Assembly: GCA_030844895.1 (NCBI GenBank) | Contig: CM061223.1 | Coordinates: forward strand, 37,570,204 to 37,634,203 | Direction: 5' to 3' | DNA from: Ambrosia x helenae | Taxonomy: Eukaryota; Streptophyta; Magnoliopsida; Asterales; Asteraceae | Length of the DNA: 64,000 bases | Shown here: one piece after another, positions 34,445 to 45,411 of the stretch | Numbering within the stretch: the stretch's first letter is position 1 | How the letters are laid out: each line of letters starts with the position of its first letter | Notes under the pieces: generated by a model | The model's input: only the letters and a program-made list of their open reading frames with translations | Database searches by the model: none | Told to the model about the DNA's origin: nothing | Position numbers and translations under genes: made by a program

Positions 34445-35803
34445 TGATGCGTGCTGATATATATATAAAAATGTGCACAAGTTAAAACCCTAGACTCAAC
34501 TAAACCACGCACAATCGGCAAGTGTACCGTTCGTTTGTAGCAAGCGAATAAGACCAGGTATCGAACCAAAGGACTCAATTAAACACAGAAGATTAAACTG
34601 TCACTGAATTGCTTGTTTAAATTAATAACTAAGGGGGGTTTTAAATTGAAAATATAAAAATTGATTAACTATTAATTAACTAAATTACCCTAAATTAAAT
34701 TAAATTAAAAACTAATTAAAACTAAAATAAAAACCGAACTAAAGTGATGGAAAAATCAAGCAAGGGAAAGACTGGCTACCTAGGTAAGAATCCTTAGACA
34801 TAATACTCAATCCTGACGAAGAAACCCGTTTGGAGACCCTAATTTCATCCAACTACTCTCCTCCTGCAGGTAAGGCTAGTAAGCTAGAATCAAGGCGGGA
34901 CACGTGTAAAAATGCTAAAATGGAATTGGATCGCCCTAGCGTACCAAAATCCCATAGAAATCAGGTTAAAACCACTCCTGGATTAAAACCCTCAAACTAT
35001 GAAGCAGACTTAAACTCTACTGAAAGAAACCTAGGAAAACTCTAAACACGGACAAGTAGCGACTCCCGCCCTAGCGCTTGCCAACTACCGAACAATGCCT
35101 AGTTAGTTACCTAGCACTCTCGAGTTAGATTTCTCACCCTCAAGAATGGACTGCACGTTTTAGTTAATTTATTATATTAGTTTGTTATATTTGTGTCGTA
35201 CTCCAACTCCAAATACTAGCACGCTAACCTAAGTTGACGAACTAGATTGATTTATAGACCTAGGGGGTATCTCTACATGCCTAGCTCCACAAAACCAATA
35301 AACAAACTTCGAATAAAATTAACACCAACACACATATATCAAATCCAACAATAAAAATAAAAATCATGTAATTCTACACATCCAAACGGAAACCAAACGT
35401 CATTCAATCATATTATTGTCTAAATCATCATCCTAAGTAGCCATAAAAATGTCTAGCCACTCATAATATTAAAAAATACCATCACAAAATAATTAAACAT
35501 AGTTTTAAGTATGTCTAGAGAAAAATTAATAAAAATTAAACCTAACCCAAGGCTCGTTGGCTCTTGATCTTTAACGTGCCCGTGGCCTTTTCTCCTTCCG
35601 TGCTCGTTCGATCGTCACCGCTCTTGGCCGGTTGACTTCTTCTTCTTGCTGTGCGAATGAATTGCAATTGTTGTAGAATGATTGATTATTAAAATGTCCG
35701 CCGTCGTCTTTTGTCTTCAAAATAATAATCATCTCTTTCTATTGTGCGGCCTCTTTTTTTATAAAATGCCCTACCCAAAATTAGGTTGGGCTTTAGTCAC
35801 TAA

Positions 35804-35874
<71 letters not shown>

Positions 35875-36146
35875 ATACTATTATTATATATAGCATTTTA
35901 GCTCCGTGCTCTTAACTCGAGTGTTCTTGGCTTGACCAAAGTTCATCGTTTACGCTTCAACGTCCACACGAACACCTACCAAAATATAAAATAAATAAAT
36001 AAGTACTAAAATTTAATAAAAATCTATACAATGACAAAAATAGGCCAACAAACGAATACACGCCTAAAACTACTAAAAACTATATACAAAAGACTCAATT
36101 ATAACAAAAAATACATAGGAGAATAGATGTGTTTTACGACACATCA
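34445..36146 (-). repeat. Athila-A 5' LTR (right copy), 1702 bp
   Basis: This direct repeat of the left LTR has an expanded ATT microsatellite (about 35805-35872). The strand and the adjacent primer-binding site identify it as the 5' LTR, which drives transcription toward lower coordinates. Confidence 0.95.
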
Positions 36147-37972
36147 ACTACACTTGACCTATGTCATGTGTATACACAAGCACCACATATATATGTGTAT
36201 CCATACATACACACGCGCACATACATATATATGTGTGTGTGTGTATTCCATTACATAATCATTGGTATTTCATGTCCATGAGACTACACTTGTGCATACA
36301 TACCCATATACATATGCATCTCGGTAATCCATACACATTAACACCTATGTTTATATTTCTGTCATACACATACTTATTACACACATATATATACGCGCAT
36401 ATACTCACGAGTACACACATACATGTTCTACTTGCATACATATGTACACCTATAGGTTAAACAATTCATTATACTAGTACTAGTGACAAAACATACATAT
36501 GTATTTAAGTTCCAATGTGTTTTCATAAAACTAGTTTTTATAAGTTGAGATCTAAAGTAGTGTATGCCTAAACATGGCATCTATATCATAAGCATGGGTG
36601 AACACTAGTATGTAAATGAACTAAGACTAGTGTATGAAGATAAACAATAACTATAGAAACAAAAAGGTAGGATGGATGTTCATACCTTACTAGGTGAGCT
36701 TGGAAACTAGGGAGAGGTTGAGTATGTGTGTGTTTAGGGATTGAGTTAGTGAGTGGTGTGAATGAAAGTGATATCTAAGGTCTCTTTTTATAAGGGAAGA
36801 TAAGAGAGAGAGGTAGCGAGAGTGAGAGTGAGAGAGAGAGAGAGAGTGTGACGAGAGAGAGAGAGAGAGAGAGAGGTGAGGGAGGGAAAGAGAACAGTGG
36901 TTAGTAGGGTGCTTAATCCCAAAGAGGTAAGTCAACTTTCATGGATTAGTGGGAGATTAAGAATCTTACCATGTTTGGATAATATCTTACTTTGTCTCAT
37001 ATCTTTCCAACATAATCTTATGTACATATCATGTCTTAGAGTTGACTAATATCATGATGATGTTGGATGAGGATCTAGCATGAGTGACAACACATGAGAT
37101 AAACCTTGAATTCTACCCATCATGTGCCTAATTAGGAGTTGACCAAGATTAAAATAAAGGATTTAGGGGGTTACAGGGGGTGATGGTTTGGGGTTCTCAA
37201 GGTGGATCAACAAGTTTGTTTTGGTAAGTATCTTGGCATAGGGTGGTGAGGTTTAGGAAATCTATCCACTTTGATGCTAAATCTCTTAGATTAAACCTTG
37301 ACACAACACTAGGTTTTAGTCATCATGATGTTGCTTAGATAGTGGAATGGTGATTTGATCCTACATGGGATATTAGGGGGGGGCTCACTAATTCCCACAA
37401 GGGAAGTATCTTACTTGTTATGGAAAGGTATCTCTCATGGTTCTAAGAGATTAAGGAATATTACTATACTTAGGTAAAGTCTTGAAAGGTTGACTAGATT
37501 TGCATGGGATTAGGGGAATCATGCTTCTTTGTCAAGCTTAAACAAGTCAAGTGAGGGTGACTAGTCATGGACTATGTTGGAACATAATCTCCTACAATTT
37601 GCCCACACATAAGATCATTCTAGGACCTTAATTTAACATGTGTCTTAATAAGGTTTGACTTGATTAAAAAAAATTGGTTTAGATATTGGGGGGGGGGGCG
37701 GCGACCGATTATAGGAACAGAAGGAATAAAAATAAGCTTTTAACAAATGTGGTAATCCAATATTATAGATCCAAGAGGTTTAAGGAATCTTGCTAAATAT
37801 GTTAAGTCCACCAAATATTTGATTGACTAATCTTAGGAAGAATGTGAAAGATTGACACTTCATTAAAGATGTTCTAGTGTCTTGAAATAGTGGGACAAAA
37901 TGCATGTAATCTTATACATTAAATTTGTCTTTCAATATCATGCACACATATATATGTATGTGTGGTCGTGTG

Positions 37973-38006
<34 letters not shown>

Positions 38007-38288
38007 GATATGTAAGTTAGAAAAATACTAGTTTTTATACATGGACTCTTTCACCTTTCTTAGTTATTGAAATAAATAAACATTTACACATGGTTTTAGA
38101 AAATAGTGTGTAGTCGTTTAAACTCGTGTCACCAATGTTCGTCGATGTGGGTGAAATTATACTCGTTCGGACCTTGCTAAACTTTCACGGGGGACTTATG
38201 CATATAAAATGATATGAATTATGCATAGAAAATTAAATGTTGACTAGAAAGTGTACGGATTTTGACCTGGTAAGTGGCGGGTGTCACA

Positions 38289-39558
38289 TATAATGCCTAG
38301 CTAGACTTAAATAATATCATAAGTGTAACACATCACCTTTGGGCAGAAGTGAAACATAAGTGTGTTATTCAAGTTATGCAAATTAGGTTTTGAAAAACTC
38401 AAAAAGTTAAGGTTTATCAAAACTGTTAATTAGTTAATAACAAACCTCTTGTTAGCTGCGCAGATTGAAACCCACAGAATCTTCTCTGGGTGTGTGGGGG
38501 CATGGCTCCCTGTTAGCGCAGATGTTTTGGTTCAAAAGTTTCCCCCAAGATTTTTAGAGGTTTCCAAATTAGCAGGTTCATGTTTACGGAAAATGAGGTT
38601 TCCGGAAAGTTAGTGGGTTCTTGAATACATGATGAGTTCCCAGAAAAGTAAGTAAGTTCCCGAGAAAAAGTTAGTTCTCGGTTTAGTATTGTTCTCAAAT
38701 ATTATTGGGTTCTCGAAACACATAAGGAGTTCTCGGAAAAAGATGATTCTCGGATGATTTATAGGGTTTTCAGATGTTGCTTATATTCTAAGATTCTCTT
38801 CTGGTTCTTGGATACATTATTGGTTCTCGATTTTCTTAAGAGTTCTCGGTTTTATATGATGGTATCGAATAAATGATGGTTCCTGGAAAACATAATGGGT
38901 TCTCAAAAATTATGGTTCTCGATGATGATGACTTTGACCAAGAACTTCCATCCGTGAACCTAATAGAAATCCTTAAAAAAACGAGAACTTATAAACCGAG
39001 AACCTTAATTCGGAACTTAATATGTTAATCTAATAAAAACGAGAACTAATAGATATAAATTGGTTTGAAGTTTTAGGGATTTATATAATATTATTTCTGG
39101 TTTTAAATGGAAGTGATTATCTCTAAAGATTTCCTAATATTTCGAAATCTTTGACTTTATTAATTTGATTTCAAAATTCTATGGATATTAAGTTTTATCC
39201 GAAATTTTCAAAAACAAGATCTTAATCCGATTTTGAACCATACCATAAGGAATTTTTTGATTTTCTAATGATGTTCTTGAAGAACATTAACCGAAAAATT
39301 ATCATAAACATCAAAACATAATCATAATCATAATCTGGAATCAAAATCTGATAACATTATTGTTTATACACAGATTTCGAAAACATATATCAAAATCTCA
39401 AAAACTTATGAAAAAAACATATTTGTAAAAAAAAACCCTATAACCGTGAATAATTCTTAGAACCCGTAAACACCATTATCAGGTTTAACAAAACCGTTTT
39501 CCGATTTTAATTCCGGATCTAATGGAAAAAAAAAATCAAAACTGATTTGAGCAACATC
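38289..39558 (-). other. Copia leader / eroded gag region with GTTCTCG motif array
   Basis: No protein can be read with confidence. From about 38570 to 39010 the motif GTTCTCGG (or GTTCTCGA, GTTCCCGA) recurs more than ten times at irregular 20-50-base spacing on the plus strand. It lies between the Copia primer-binding site and the solo LTR junction, so it is probably the untranslated leader. Confidence 0.6.
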
Positions 39559-39570
39559 GCTCTGATACCA
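39559..39570 (-). other. Copia primer-binding site (initiator tRNA-Met type)
   Basis: The minus strand reads TGGTATCAGAGC two bases inside the LTR. This is the common Copia primer site complementary to plant initiator tRNA-Met. Confidence 0.9.
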
Positions 39571-39572
39571 AA

Positions 39573-39996
39573 TGTTGATTAGTTATGATTGTATGTTATG
39601 GATACATGTAATAAATGTGTACCTGATAGATTGGTGATACCTTAGACTGATGTTGTAAGTGTATTGGAAGACGGTATCCTTATCAGTGTGATCGGGTTCT
39701 ATTTAATGTGTTTCGTTATGAAGGCTAATGAACGCTGATGAGTTTGATTGTGAGAGAGCTGTTGGGGACGACTATTATGAGAATTATGGTGTTATGGGTG
39801 TCAACTCATTAACCTCTACTAATCCCTCTATTTATACACACAGGGGACATTCTAATTATGTCATTAAGGGTAATCCCGTCCATCAAGGAAATACTTATTT
39901 TTAACTTAGGGATATATTAGTAATTTACTATTATTATATAAATGATTGTGATGGCTATAGATAAATATACCAACATAATGTATATTTATTCTAACA
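39573..39996 (-). repeat. Copia 5' LTR, 424 bp
   Basis: On the minus strand it runs TGTTAGAATAAATATAC...CTAATCAACA, with TG...CA ends. A TATA box (TATAAATAG, 39830-39838) lies about 160 bases in. The partner 3' LTR is absent from the window, so age and duplication cannot be assessed. Confidence 0.85.
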
Positions 39997-40726
39997 CACC
40001 GAACAATAAGACGATTGGCTTGAATAATTGATCCATTATGATAGCATTGGTTCTAACTTTTAAGTTTTTTTTTACCAATTAAATGAAACTTTTATTCACA
40101 AACGCCCAAAGTTTACAAGAAAGATAAAAAACAAACACCCCAAGCCCATTGAAGAAACAAATAGTCTCACCACCGGTTAAGGATGATAAGATTATGAGTT
40201 ACTACAGGGTTGATCCTTCACTAACAGCTATGGATTGGAGGAACCTGCAAACAAGAGTGAATATGTGGGTGTGGAGACGACTACACAAGGTAGTAGTTTA
40301 TAACAAAAACGGGGTGAATGGGGATACTATCAAGTGTGATAGCTCTCTAGGTCAGTAGAAAGTGTTCTCTCCTATTGGGGATGTGACCCCTTTTATAGGA
40401 GAGTCCGTATGCCACCATTACCCAAGTCCTAACCGTGGTTAGGTTGTCTCCATCACCCTAATTTGTGTTAGTGTGGTGAAATAAGGAAAGCTAAATTAAT
40501 GGGAATGATGGAACATTGTACCGCCTTTAATGTTGAGGTTACGTGATTTATGCATGGATGTTGACCATGCATGATATTCGCCTTGACCAAGTTTTGACCG
40601 AGCCTTGACCATTGACCGGTCATTAATGTGTTTTGACCACTTCCTGTGCATGGGCTTTTGTCCGCGCGGTGATGTTGTGCCGGGTTTGGGTACGCGGAAT
40701 GGTGTATTCGGTACCCAATCCCATCA
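39997..40726 (-). repeat. Tat element 3' LTR (right end firm, left end approximate)
   Basis: The right end is set by the polypurine tract (40727-40740) followed on the minus strand by TGATGGGATTGGGTACC, an LTR start. About 330 bases in is a TATA box (TATAAAAGGGG, 40389-40399, minus). Further on, at about 40085-40100, an AATAAAAGTTTCATT element could serve polyadenylation. I cannot fix the left terminus because the matching 5' LTR is outside the window; it should lie between about 40030 and 40150. Small open frames here are not credible genes. Confidence 0.65.
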
Positions 40727-40740
40727 AGTCCCCCCCAGTC
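40727..40740 (-). other. Tat element polypurine tract
   Basis: The minus strand reads GACTGGGGGGGACT immediately before the TGATGGG start of the LTR. This is where plus-strand DNA synthesis begins. Confidence 0.75.
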
Positions 40741-41305
40741 CAGTGTGCCTCTTATCTAAGAAGTTATGATAAGATGTGAGGGGCGCTGGACTTATAAGAT
40801 GTGTGTTGTTAACGGGAGCTTTCCCTTCATTGTAATTTGCGCATATGCGGTTGTTGAATGTTTTTTGGTTGCGGAGAATTTTGTGCGGAGAACGGGTGGT
40901 AGGAATTTACGTCAAAATTCCGCATCTGTGGGACACGTCAGGAGTTTGATATGGACACGTGGCAGTTCTCCATGATCTGCGAAACTAGTGGCCCATATGG
41001 CGAGTGGGCCTGACGTGACTGGTTGCAGTTTGAGACGTGTGCAGGCACGTTGAGCGGCGGTTGTCAAGCGAGTAGGCGCGTGGGGCGCGTGTGGCGTCTG
41101 TTTGTCTTCAGGTGTACACGTGTCGCTTCCCTATTAGACTCATCCCAAAAAAGACTGTTCATTCTTCTGAGCATGACGTCAGCCGTATTAATTGCAAATC
41201 CTATATATTGAATTTTAATTATGGTTTTTTCCCATTTCCAACTATTTCAAAATTTGAATCCTTCTTCAACGTCTCTGCTTCTCCAACACCATTATTTCTT
41301 TAACC
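40741..41305 (+). promoter_or_regulatory. Antisense promoter region 1: ACGT-core cluster and TATA box
   Basis: Within 250 bases are GGACACGTC (40931 on), GGACACGTGGCAG (40953), TGACGTGA (41011), GAGACGTGT (41031), ACACGTGTCG (41116) and TGACGTCAGC (41174). These are G-box and TGACG-type sites of the kind bound by plant bZIP/bHLH factors. A TATA box TATATATT (41202-41209) follows, and the first ATG of the antisense gene is at 41306. The spacing suits a normal polymerase II promoter on the strand opposite to the retroelement. Confidence 0.7.
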
Positions 41306-44300
41306 ATGTCTCAAGAATCACAAGATGTTCAAGAGTCTAGCAAGACGTCAGATTCTGTCAAAGATCTAGGAAAGGAATCATCAAAAAGTATAGAGGCTAC
41401 CACTATTAAGTGGGACAAACCCTCATATTTGACTTTCCTTGATCAATATGGCATCTTGCCGGAATGGGAGCCAGAGCTTCCGGCCGAAGGGAAAACTGCT
41501 TTAAAAGCACCTCCTGGCAAGATAGCCTTGTATGTAGCAGCTTTTTCTAAATGTTGTTTCCGTCTACCAGCTACCAAATTTGTGGTGGATGCCTTGTTGA
41601 AATATGGCATTCACCCTACACAATTAACCCCCTATGGGTGGTGTCGTCTGCTTCATTTTGAGGCCACTTGCAGAGCTTTGGAGATTGAAGCTTCGTTTGA
41701 GAGACTAAATGTATTTTATGTTCTTGAAGCAGCCCGTGGTGGTAGTGGTTGGTATAGCTTAGGCATTCGCCGGAAAGTGAAGCAACTTGTATCGGAGAAC
41801 ATGAAGTCCATGTATGAGTGGAAAGATAAGTTCTTCTATATCAACCATGGTGTGATTCCTGCTCCTTTTCAATGGATGATGGTAGGCTTAAAGGAGAAGA
41901 TAGCTGAATTCCCTCCAATGGCGGGATTTAAAGATCAAGATTGGTACAAGTCACTCTGTGATCATGCTACTCCCTTGATGATGGACGAATGTCCGGAGAG
42001 TGTTTTGAATTTGCTGGCGATTAGTCTTATCTGCCCTGAGGGCCATGACCCAATCCTCCAAAAGGTAATGATATCATTCCTGGTTTGTTGTTGATATTCC
42101 TTCTTGTATTAGTGTTCATGTTTTTTTTTTCTGTGTCCAGATGTTACTCTGTTTGAATTGTTTGCCAAGCGTGGTGGGGCAAAGGTGTTGTACACGCCAA
42201 CTGCCATGGGTGTCCAGCGGTTGTCTAAGAGAGTTGGAAATTTTCTGTTTCCAAACCTTGTTGATCCTCCGAAGCAATATGTCAGAACAGGTTATAAATC
42301 TTGTCCCTTTCGTTTATTATTGATAAGTTTCTTTGGTGCGCGAAGGAAGCGCAATAGGTACGCATCCTGCGTACTGATTTAGCGCATTCTTCGTGGTAGG
42401 TGCGGGTATACAACTCCGCAGAAAGGCCGTAATTGACGTTGAGGAAGTTACTTCGGAGCGCAAGAAATCTGTTGGTTAGTCCTTATAACTCATGAATTTA
42501 CTCCTCACTCATATTTTAATGTTTATACAGATGTGATTTCCGCGGCAGGCACGGGTACATCTAGGAAGCGTGCTATAGCCAATAAGAAAACCAAGCCGCC
42601 GGCTGTTCCCATTATCGTTGAGGAGGTAGATGAAGAATTGACCGAGTCAGACTCGGAGTTGGAGCATAAGCGCGCTAGACACTCATCTCCTGTCCGTCAG
42701 TCAGAGAATGTTACTGAAGAGTTGTATCAGCAGAGAGTTGCCGAATTGAATCAGAAACAAACTCAGATCCCTCATTCTTCGGGAGCTTCGGGCAGTATTC
42801 CTCGCCCAGAGCCTATTACAGTGGTTCCAATTAATGTTTTCAAGACATTGTCTTGGCCAACGAGTGATAAACTCGAGATTCCTGTGAAGCCTCCACCAGT
42901 ACGCGAGAATCTTCCAATGAAAACATTGAGGCATCTGTCTGGTACTTTTATTTTTGTTTCCCTTTTGCGTGTTTTGTAATAAATATGTTGAAATTCTGTG
43001 AACAACATTTTATGTAGGGCAACATCCTTTTGCAGAATCTCGGAAGAAGCAGCCCACTATAGTGTTGGAGAAGGTGTCTCCGTCTGACCAGCCTGTTGAA
43101 AATGTTGGTGTGACTGCGGAGATGACAACGGATACAACTGAGCTGGTTGTGGAGGAGAATGTGACGCCACAGGCTGAGCCCATCCCAGATGACTTGGTGA
43201 TTGATGTGGAGAAGGATGTTGGAAAGAAGGTGGATGAGTCTGAAACTCCGAATTTGAATATTGATTGCCCTGATTCATTGTTGAAGCAAGTGCACGAGCT
43301 GAGTTCATCGCAGGGATTTGAGGCTGCGTTGGAGAAAGGGAAGGGAGATGAAGTTGTTGGTGAGAACCCTTCCGGCTTCAAGCGCACAGTAGTGGACTCT
43401 ACTGTGATTTATACTGATGCTTCTGCAAGTGTTGGTGGTAATTCCGGTCAGTCCGGTCATCGGCGAAGAATGCATTCGTCGCGTCAAGCGGATTCACCAA
43501 GACCATATCAGCCGCGCTGGGACATTCTTGACACAACTCGGTTTACAAATGCGCTTGATGCGCGGGAGTTTGTCATGCTATCTGTTCCTCCCGCCGAGCG
43601 CGATTATCAAGATAGTGTTGACCGACGTTCTCTGTTTATTGACATGGCGATGAACCTTTCATTGGGTATGAGCGGCCTTGGATCTCTCATTAGGCGTGAA
43701 AATGAGTTCCAGCGGGATTATCAAAATTTGAAGGACTCAAAAGCCAGTTTGCTGGGGCGCGAAGAAGAATTTCAACGCGCTCGTCATGAGATCCGGTCAG
43801 AGATTGAGCATCACAAGAAAGTGGGCCGAGATGCTGTTGAAGAGATGGAGAAGGTCAAGAAGGATAAAGCTGAAGCCTCCCAGGCTTGGTCCGTTGCTTG
43901 TAAGAGGACCAATCAGGAAACTGAGCTATTGCGATCCACTATTAAAGATTTGAAGCTTAAAAATGCTTGTTTGAAGAAAGAGGTAGAGCAAAGCCAGAAA
44001 TCTTATGGGGAGAAGCAGGCGGAACTTGCCGATACTATCCAGAAATATAATGCTCAGCATGATGAGCTCTTCAAGGCGACTACCTCCTTGTCTGATGCGG
44101 AGGCCAAGATAAAAGATTTAGTCTTAGAGAATTCCAAGTACCAAGAAGAAAAAGCTCTGGGGGAGTCTTCTTGTACACAAGCGAAAATGGAGTTGTACAA
44201 AGTGCAGGCTTTGTTTGGACAAGCCACTGACCTGGCTGTTGCTGCTAATGAGAGGATAGCGTGGTTGATGAGCGACGGAGTCGCTGGAGTAAGCTATAAA

Positions 44301-44813
44301 ATCCCCTTTTTACATATTTGATTACTGACTTATGCAACTTTTGATGTGATATTTTCTGTTGTGTAGATATTTAAGCGCGTTTGGAATGATCCTGCGCTGA
44401 CAGAGGTAATTGCCCGCATTTCCAGCTCCTCCTTGAAGCAGGGATTAAAGCTTGGTTTCTGCGAAGGCTTTTGCCATCATGCAGATGGCAAGGAGAAGGA
44501 GGCCGGTCCGTACGAGAATGAGTCGTACGAAGATGATTTGCTGAAGGCCTACGATGATTATGAGCATCTGAAGTTCGAGGTTTTCGACCTGTTGGAGGCT
44601 TGTGTGAAGACTGATGATCCTGCGGGTGAATTGCGCAATTACTTTATCAAATCTGACCGCCTTGGTGCGGAACTTGCTGAAAAAGCGCAAAGGGAAGAGA
44701 AGGCCAAAGTAGTGACTACTGATGGTGGGGCCGGAACGTCATCCGCAGCTGGTGACAAACATTTAGACGGTGCTAATGCTGAAGACATATCTCAGTATTT
44801 GAACCTTGGTTGA
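41306..44813 (+). CDS. Antisense six-exon gene of the Tat element: Transposase_28-like domain plus coiled coil
   Basis: GT/AG exons are 41306-42064, 42141-42290, 42400-42474, 42531-42941, 43018-44288 and 44367-44813, about 1035 residues in all. Exon 1 (LPEWEPELPAEGKTALKAPPGKIALYVAAF...LHFEATCRALEIEASFERLNVFY) resembles the 'putative gypsy-type transposon' domain PF04195. Exon 4 is rich in K, P and S with an ESDSELEHKRARHSSP patch. Exon 5 ends in a coiled coil of about 200 residues (from RRENEFQRDYQNLKDS to ERIAWLM). The C-terminus reads EDISQYLNLG. All junctions keep frame except exon 1 to exon 2, which is off by one base, so either a slip or another splice site exists there. It may act in nuclear targeting or Gag-like assembly, but the function is unknown. 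It has its own promoter upstream. Confidence 0.78.
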
Positions 44814-45135
44814 ATAATATGTTTGTTTCTTCGTATTTGCGTGTAATGTTTCCGATGAACAATTTATTGTAGAACTTAATGCCACGTGTCTTTTAGTTGT
44901 ATTCTAATCATTTGATGATGTCATCATTACTTCCTATCAGCAGGGACTGTCAGATTACCTCATGATTGATGTGACGGTTGTGCCGGCGATTGTCACACTT
45001 CCCTAGGGTAATTGAGTGGTTACCATTAATAGTAATTAATGGCCATAACCTCTCTCTTCTATATATAGTAAGTGTAGCTTTCATCTTCTTCATTATTCTC
45101 TTGTTTTAAAAACTTACACCATTCTCTTTGAAAAA
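44814..45135 (+). promoter_or_regulatory. 3' end of antisense gene 1 and promoter of antisense gene 2
   Basis: A G-box (GCCACGTGTC, 44881-44890) and a palindromic TGATGATGTCATCA (about 44913-44926) precede a TATA box TATATATAG (45060-45068). The next ATG is at 45136, after a CT-rich leader (CTTTCATCTTCTTCATT). CACGTGTC is identical to the site at 41117-41124 in the first antisense promoter, which suggests that the two genes share regulators. Confidence 0.65.
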
Positions 45136-45411
45136 ATGGCGACTAACTCCCCTAACAACAACCTTGGTGCTATGGAGAGGTTAGCAATGCAGGGGATGAT
45201 GAGGCTATCTCAGCATCCTAATCGTGATCGGTCTTCAACTGACGCTCTTGATCATTTGGCAGAATATTGTGAACATCTGTTGTTCCAAGAAGACATGCGT
45301 CCTGATAACTTGGATGATCAGGGTACTTCTGATGGGAAACCATTGAAGATGAAGAAGTTATCAGAGCTAGGGGATGTAAATAAGGATAAAACCAGGAAGG
45401 TTAAGGGTTGA
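45136..45411 (+). CDS. Antisense 91-residue protein of the Tat element, unknown function
   Basis: It starts MATNSPNNNLGAMERLAMQG 68 bases after a TATA box and ends TRKVKG at a TGA. The middle (STDALDHLAEYCEHLLFQED) is predicted helical and acidic, and the tail is lysine-rich. I do not recognise a family. There are no membrane segments, Cys/His motifs or introns. Reasons to regard it as real are the clean promoter, the AAAAAATGGCG start context and its place between a real gene and the convergent pol end. It could be an accessory protein, or the first exon of a decayed longer gene. Confidence 0.5.
   Translation: MATNSPNNNLGAMERLAMQGMMRLSQHPNRDRSSTDALDHLAEYCEHLLFQEDMRPDNLDDQGTSDGKPLKMKKLSELGDVNKDKTRKVKG

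Larger units (their letters stand above)
25725..36146 (-). mobile_element. Athila-A: full-length Athila-like Ty3/Gypsy retrotransposon, defective
   Basis: Two direct repeats of about 1.7 kb (TGATGCGTGC...CACATCA) flank a minus-strand gag-pol. The whole is bounded by a perfect duplication ACTAC (25720-25724 and 36147-36151). A primer-binding site and polypurine tract sit at the expected inner borders. Integrase follows RT/RNase H, so it is Ty3/Gypsy. The tRNA-Asp-type primer site and DLGAS protease suit the Athila lineage. The LTRs differ by only about three substitutions and three simple-repeat length changes by eye, so insertion is recent. Gag-pol nevertheless has five visible lesions, and there is no downstream ORF like that of Athila-B. 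Confidence 0.93.
24534..38288. mobile_element. Solo LTR 2 (about 3.3 kb net), split by Athila-A
   Basis: It begins TGTCACACCCCGCC and ends GGCGGGTGTCACA. These termini form a 12-13-base inverted repeat, and a perfect 5-bp duplication TATAA (24529-24533 and 38289-38293) flanks it. The two halves (24534-25724 and 36152-38288) hold no protein coding, no primer-binding site and no second LTR copy, so it is read as a solo LTR inserted in the Copia element. It has taken a 177-bp hAT MITE and Athila-A. The right half carries (GA)n at about 36806-36890 and (TA)n(TG)n at about 37975-38006. Confidence 0.85.
23030..39996 (-). mobile_element. Decayed Ty1/Copia retrotransposon, split by solo LTR 2
   Basis: On the minus strand a 424-bp 5' LTR (39573-39996) is followed by a primer-binding site, a non-coding leader, a gag remnant with zinc knuckle, a protease remnant and an integrase core. 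Coding stops near 23030, before any reverse transcriptase, and there is no 3' LTR, so the element is 3'-truncated. Protease and integrase before RT is the Copia order. The solo LTR at 24534-38288 interrupts it, with a TATAA duplication. The gag between the leader and the zinc knuckle is not recognisable, so an additional internal deletion is likely. Confidence 0.78.

Noticed and set aside
26113..35045. A 71-residue ORF present identically at 26113-26328 and 34830-35045
   Set aside because: Identity is explained by both copies lying in the two Athila-A LTRs. The protein has no recognisable features, and it lies opposite to element transcription.
36161..36460. Plus-strand ORF rich in His/Tyr/Thr
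   Set aside because: Arises from CATACACATATA-type simple repeats in solo LTR 2; no start context.
40149..40358. 69-residue ORF before the Tat LTR promoter
   Set aside because: Lies inside the 3' LTR, antisense, with no domain or upstream promoter.
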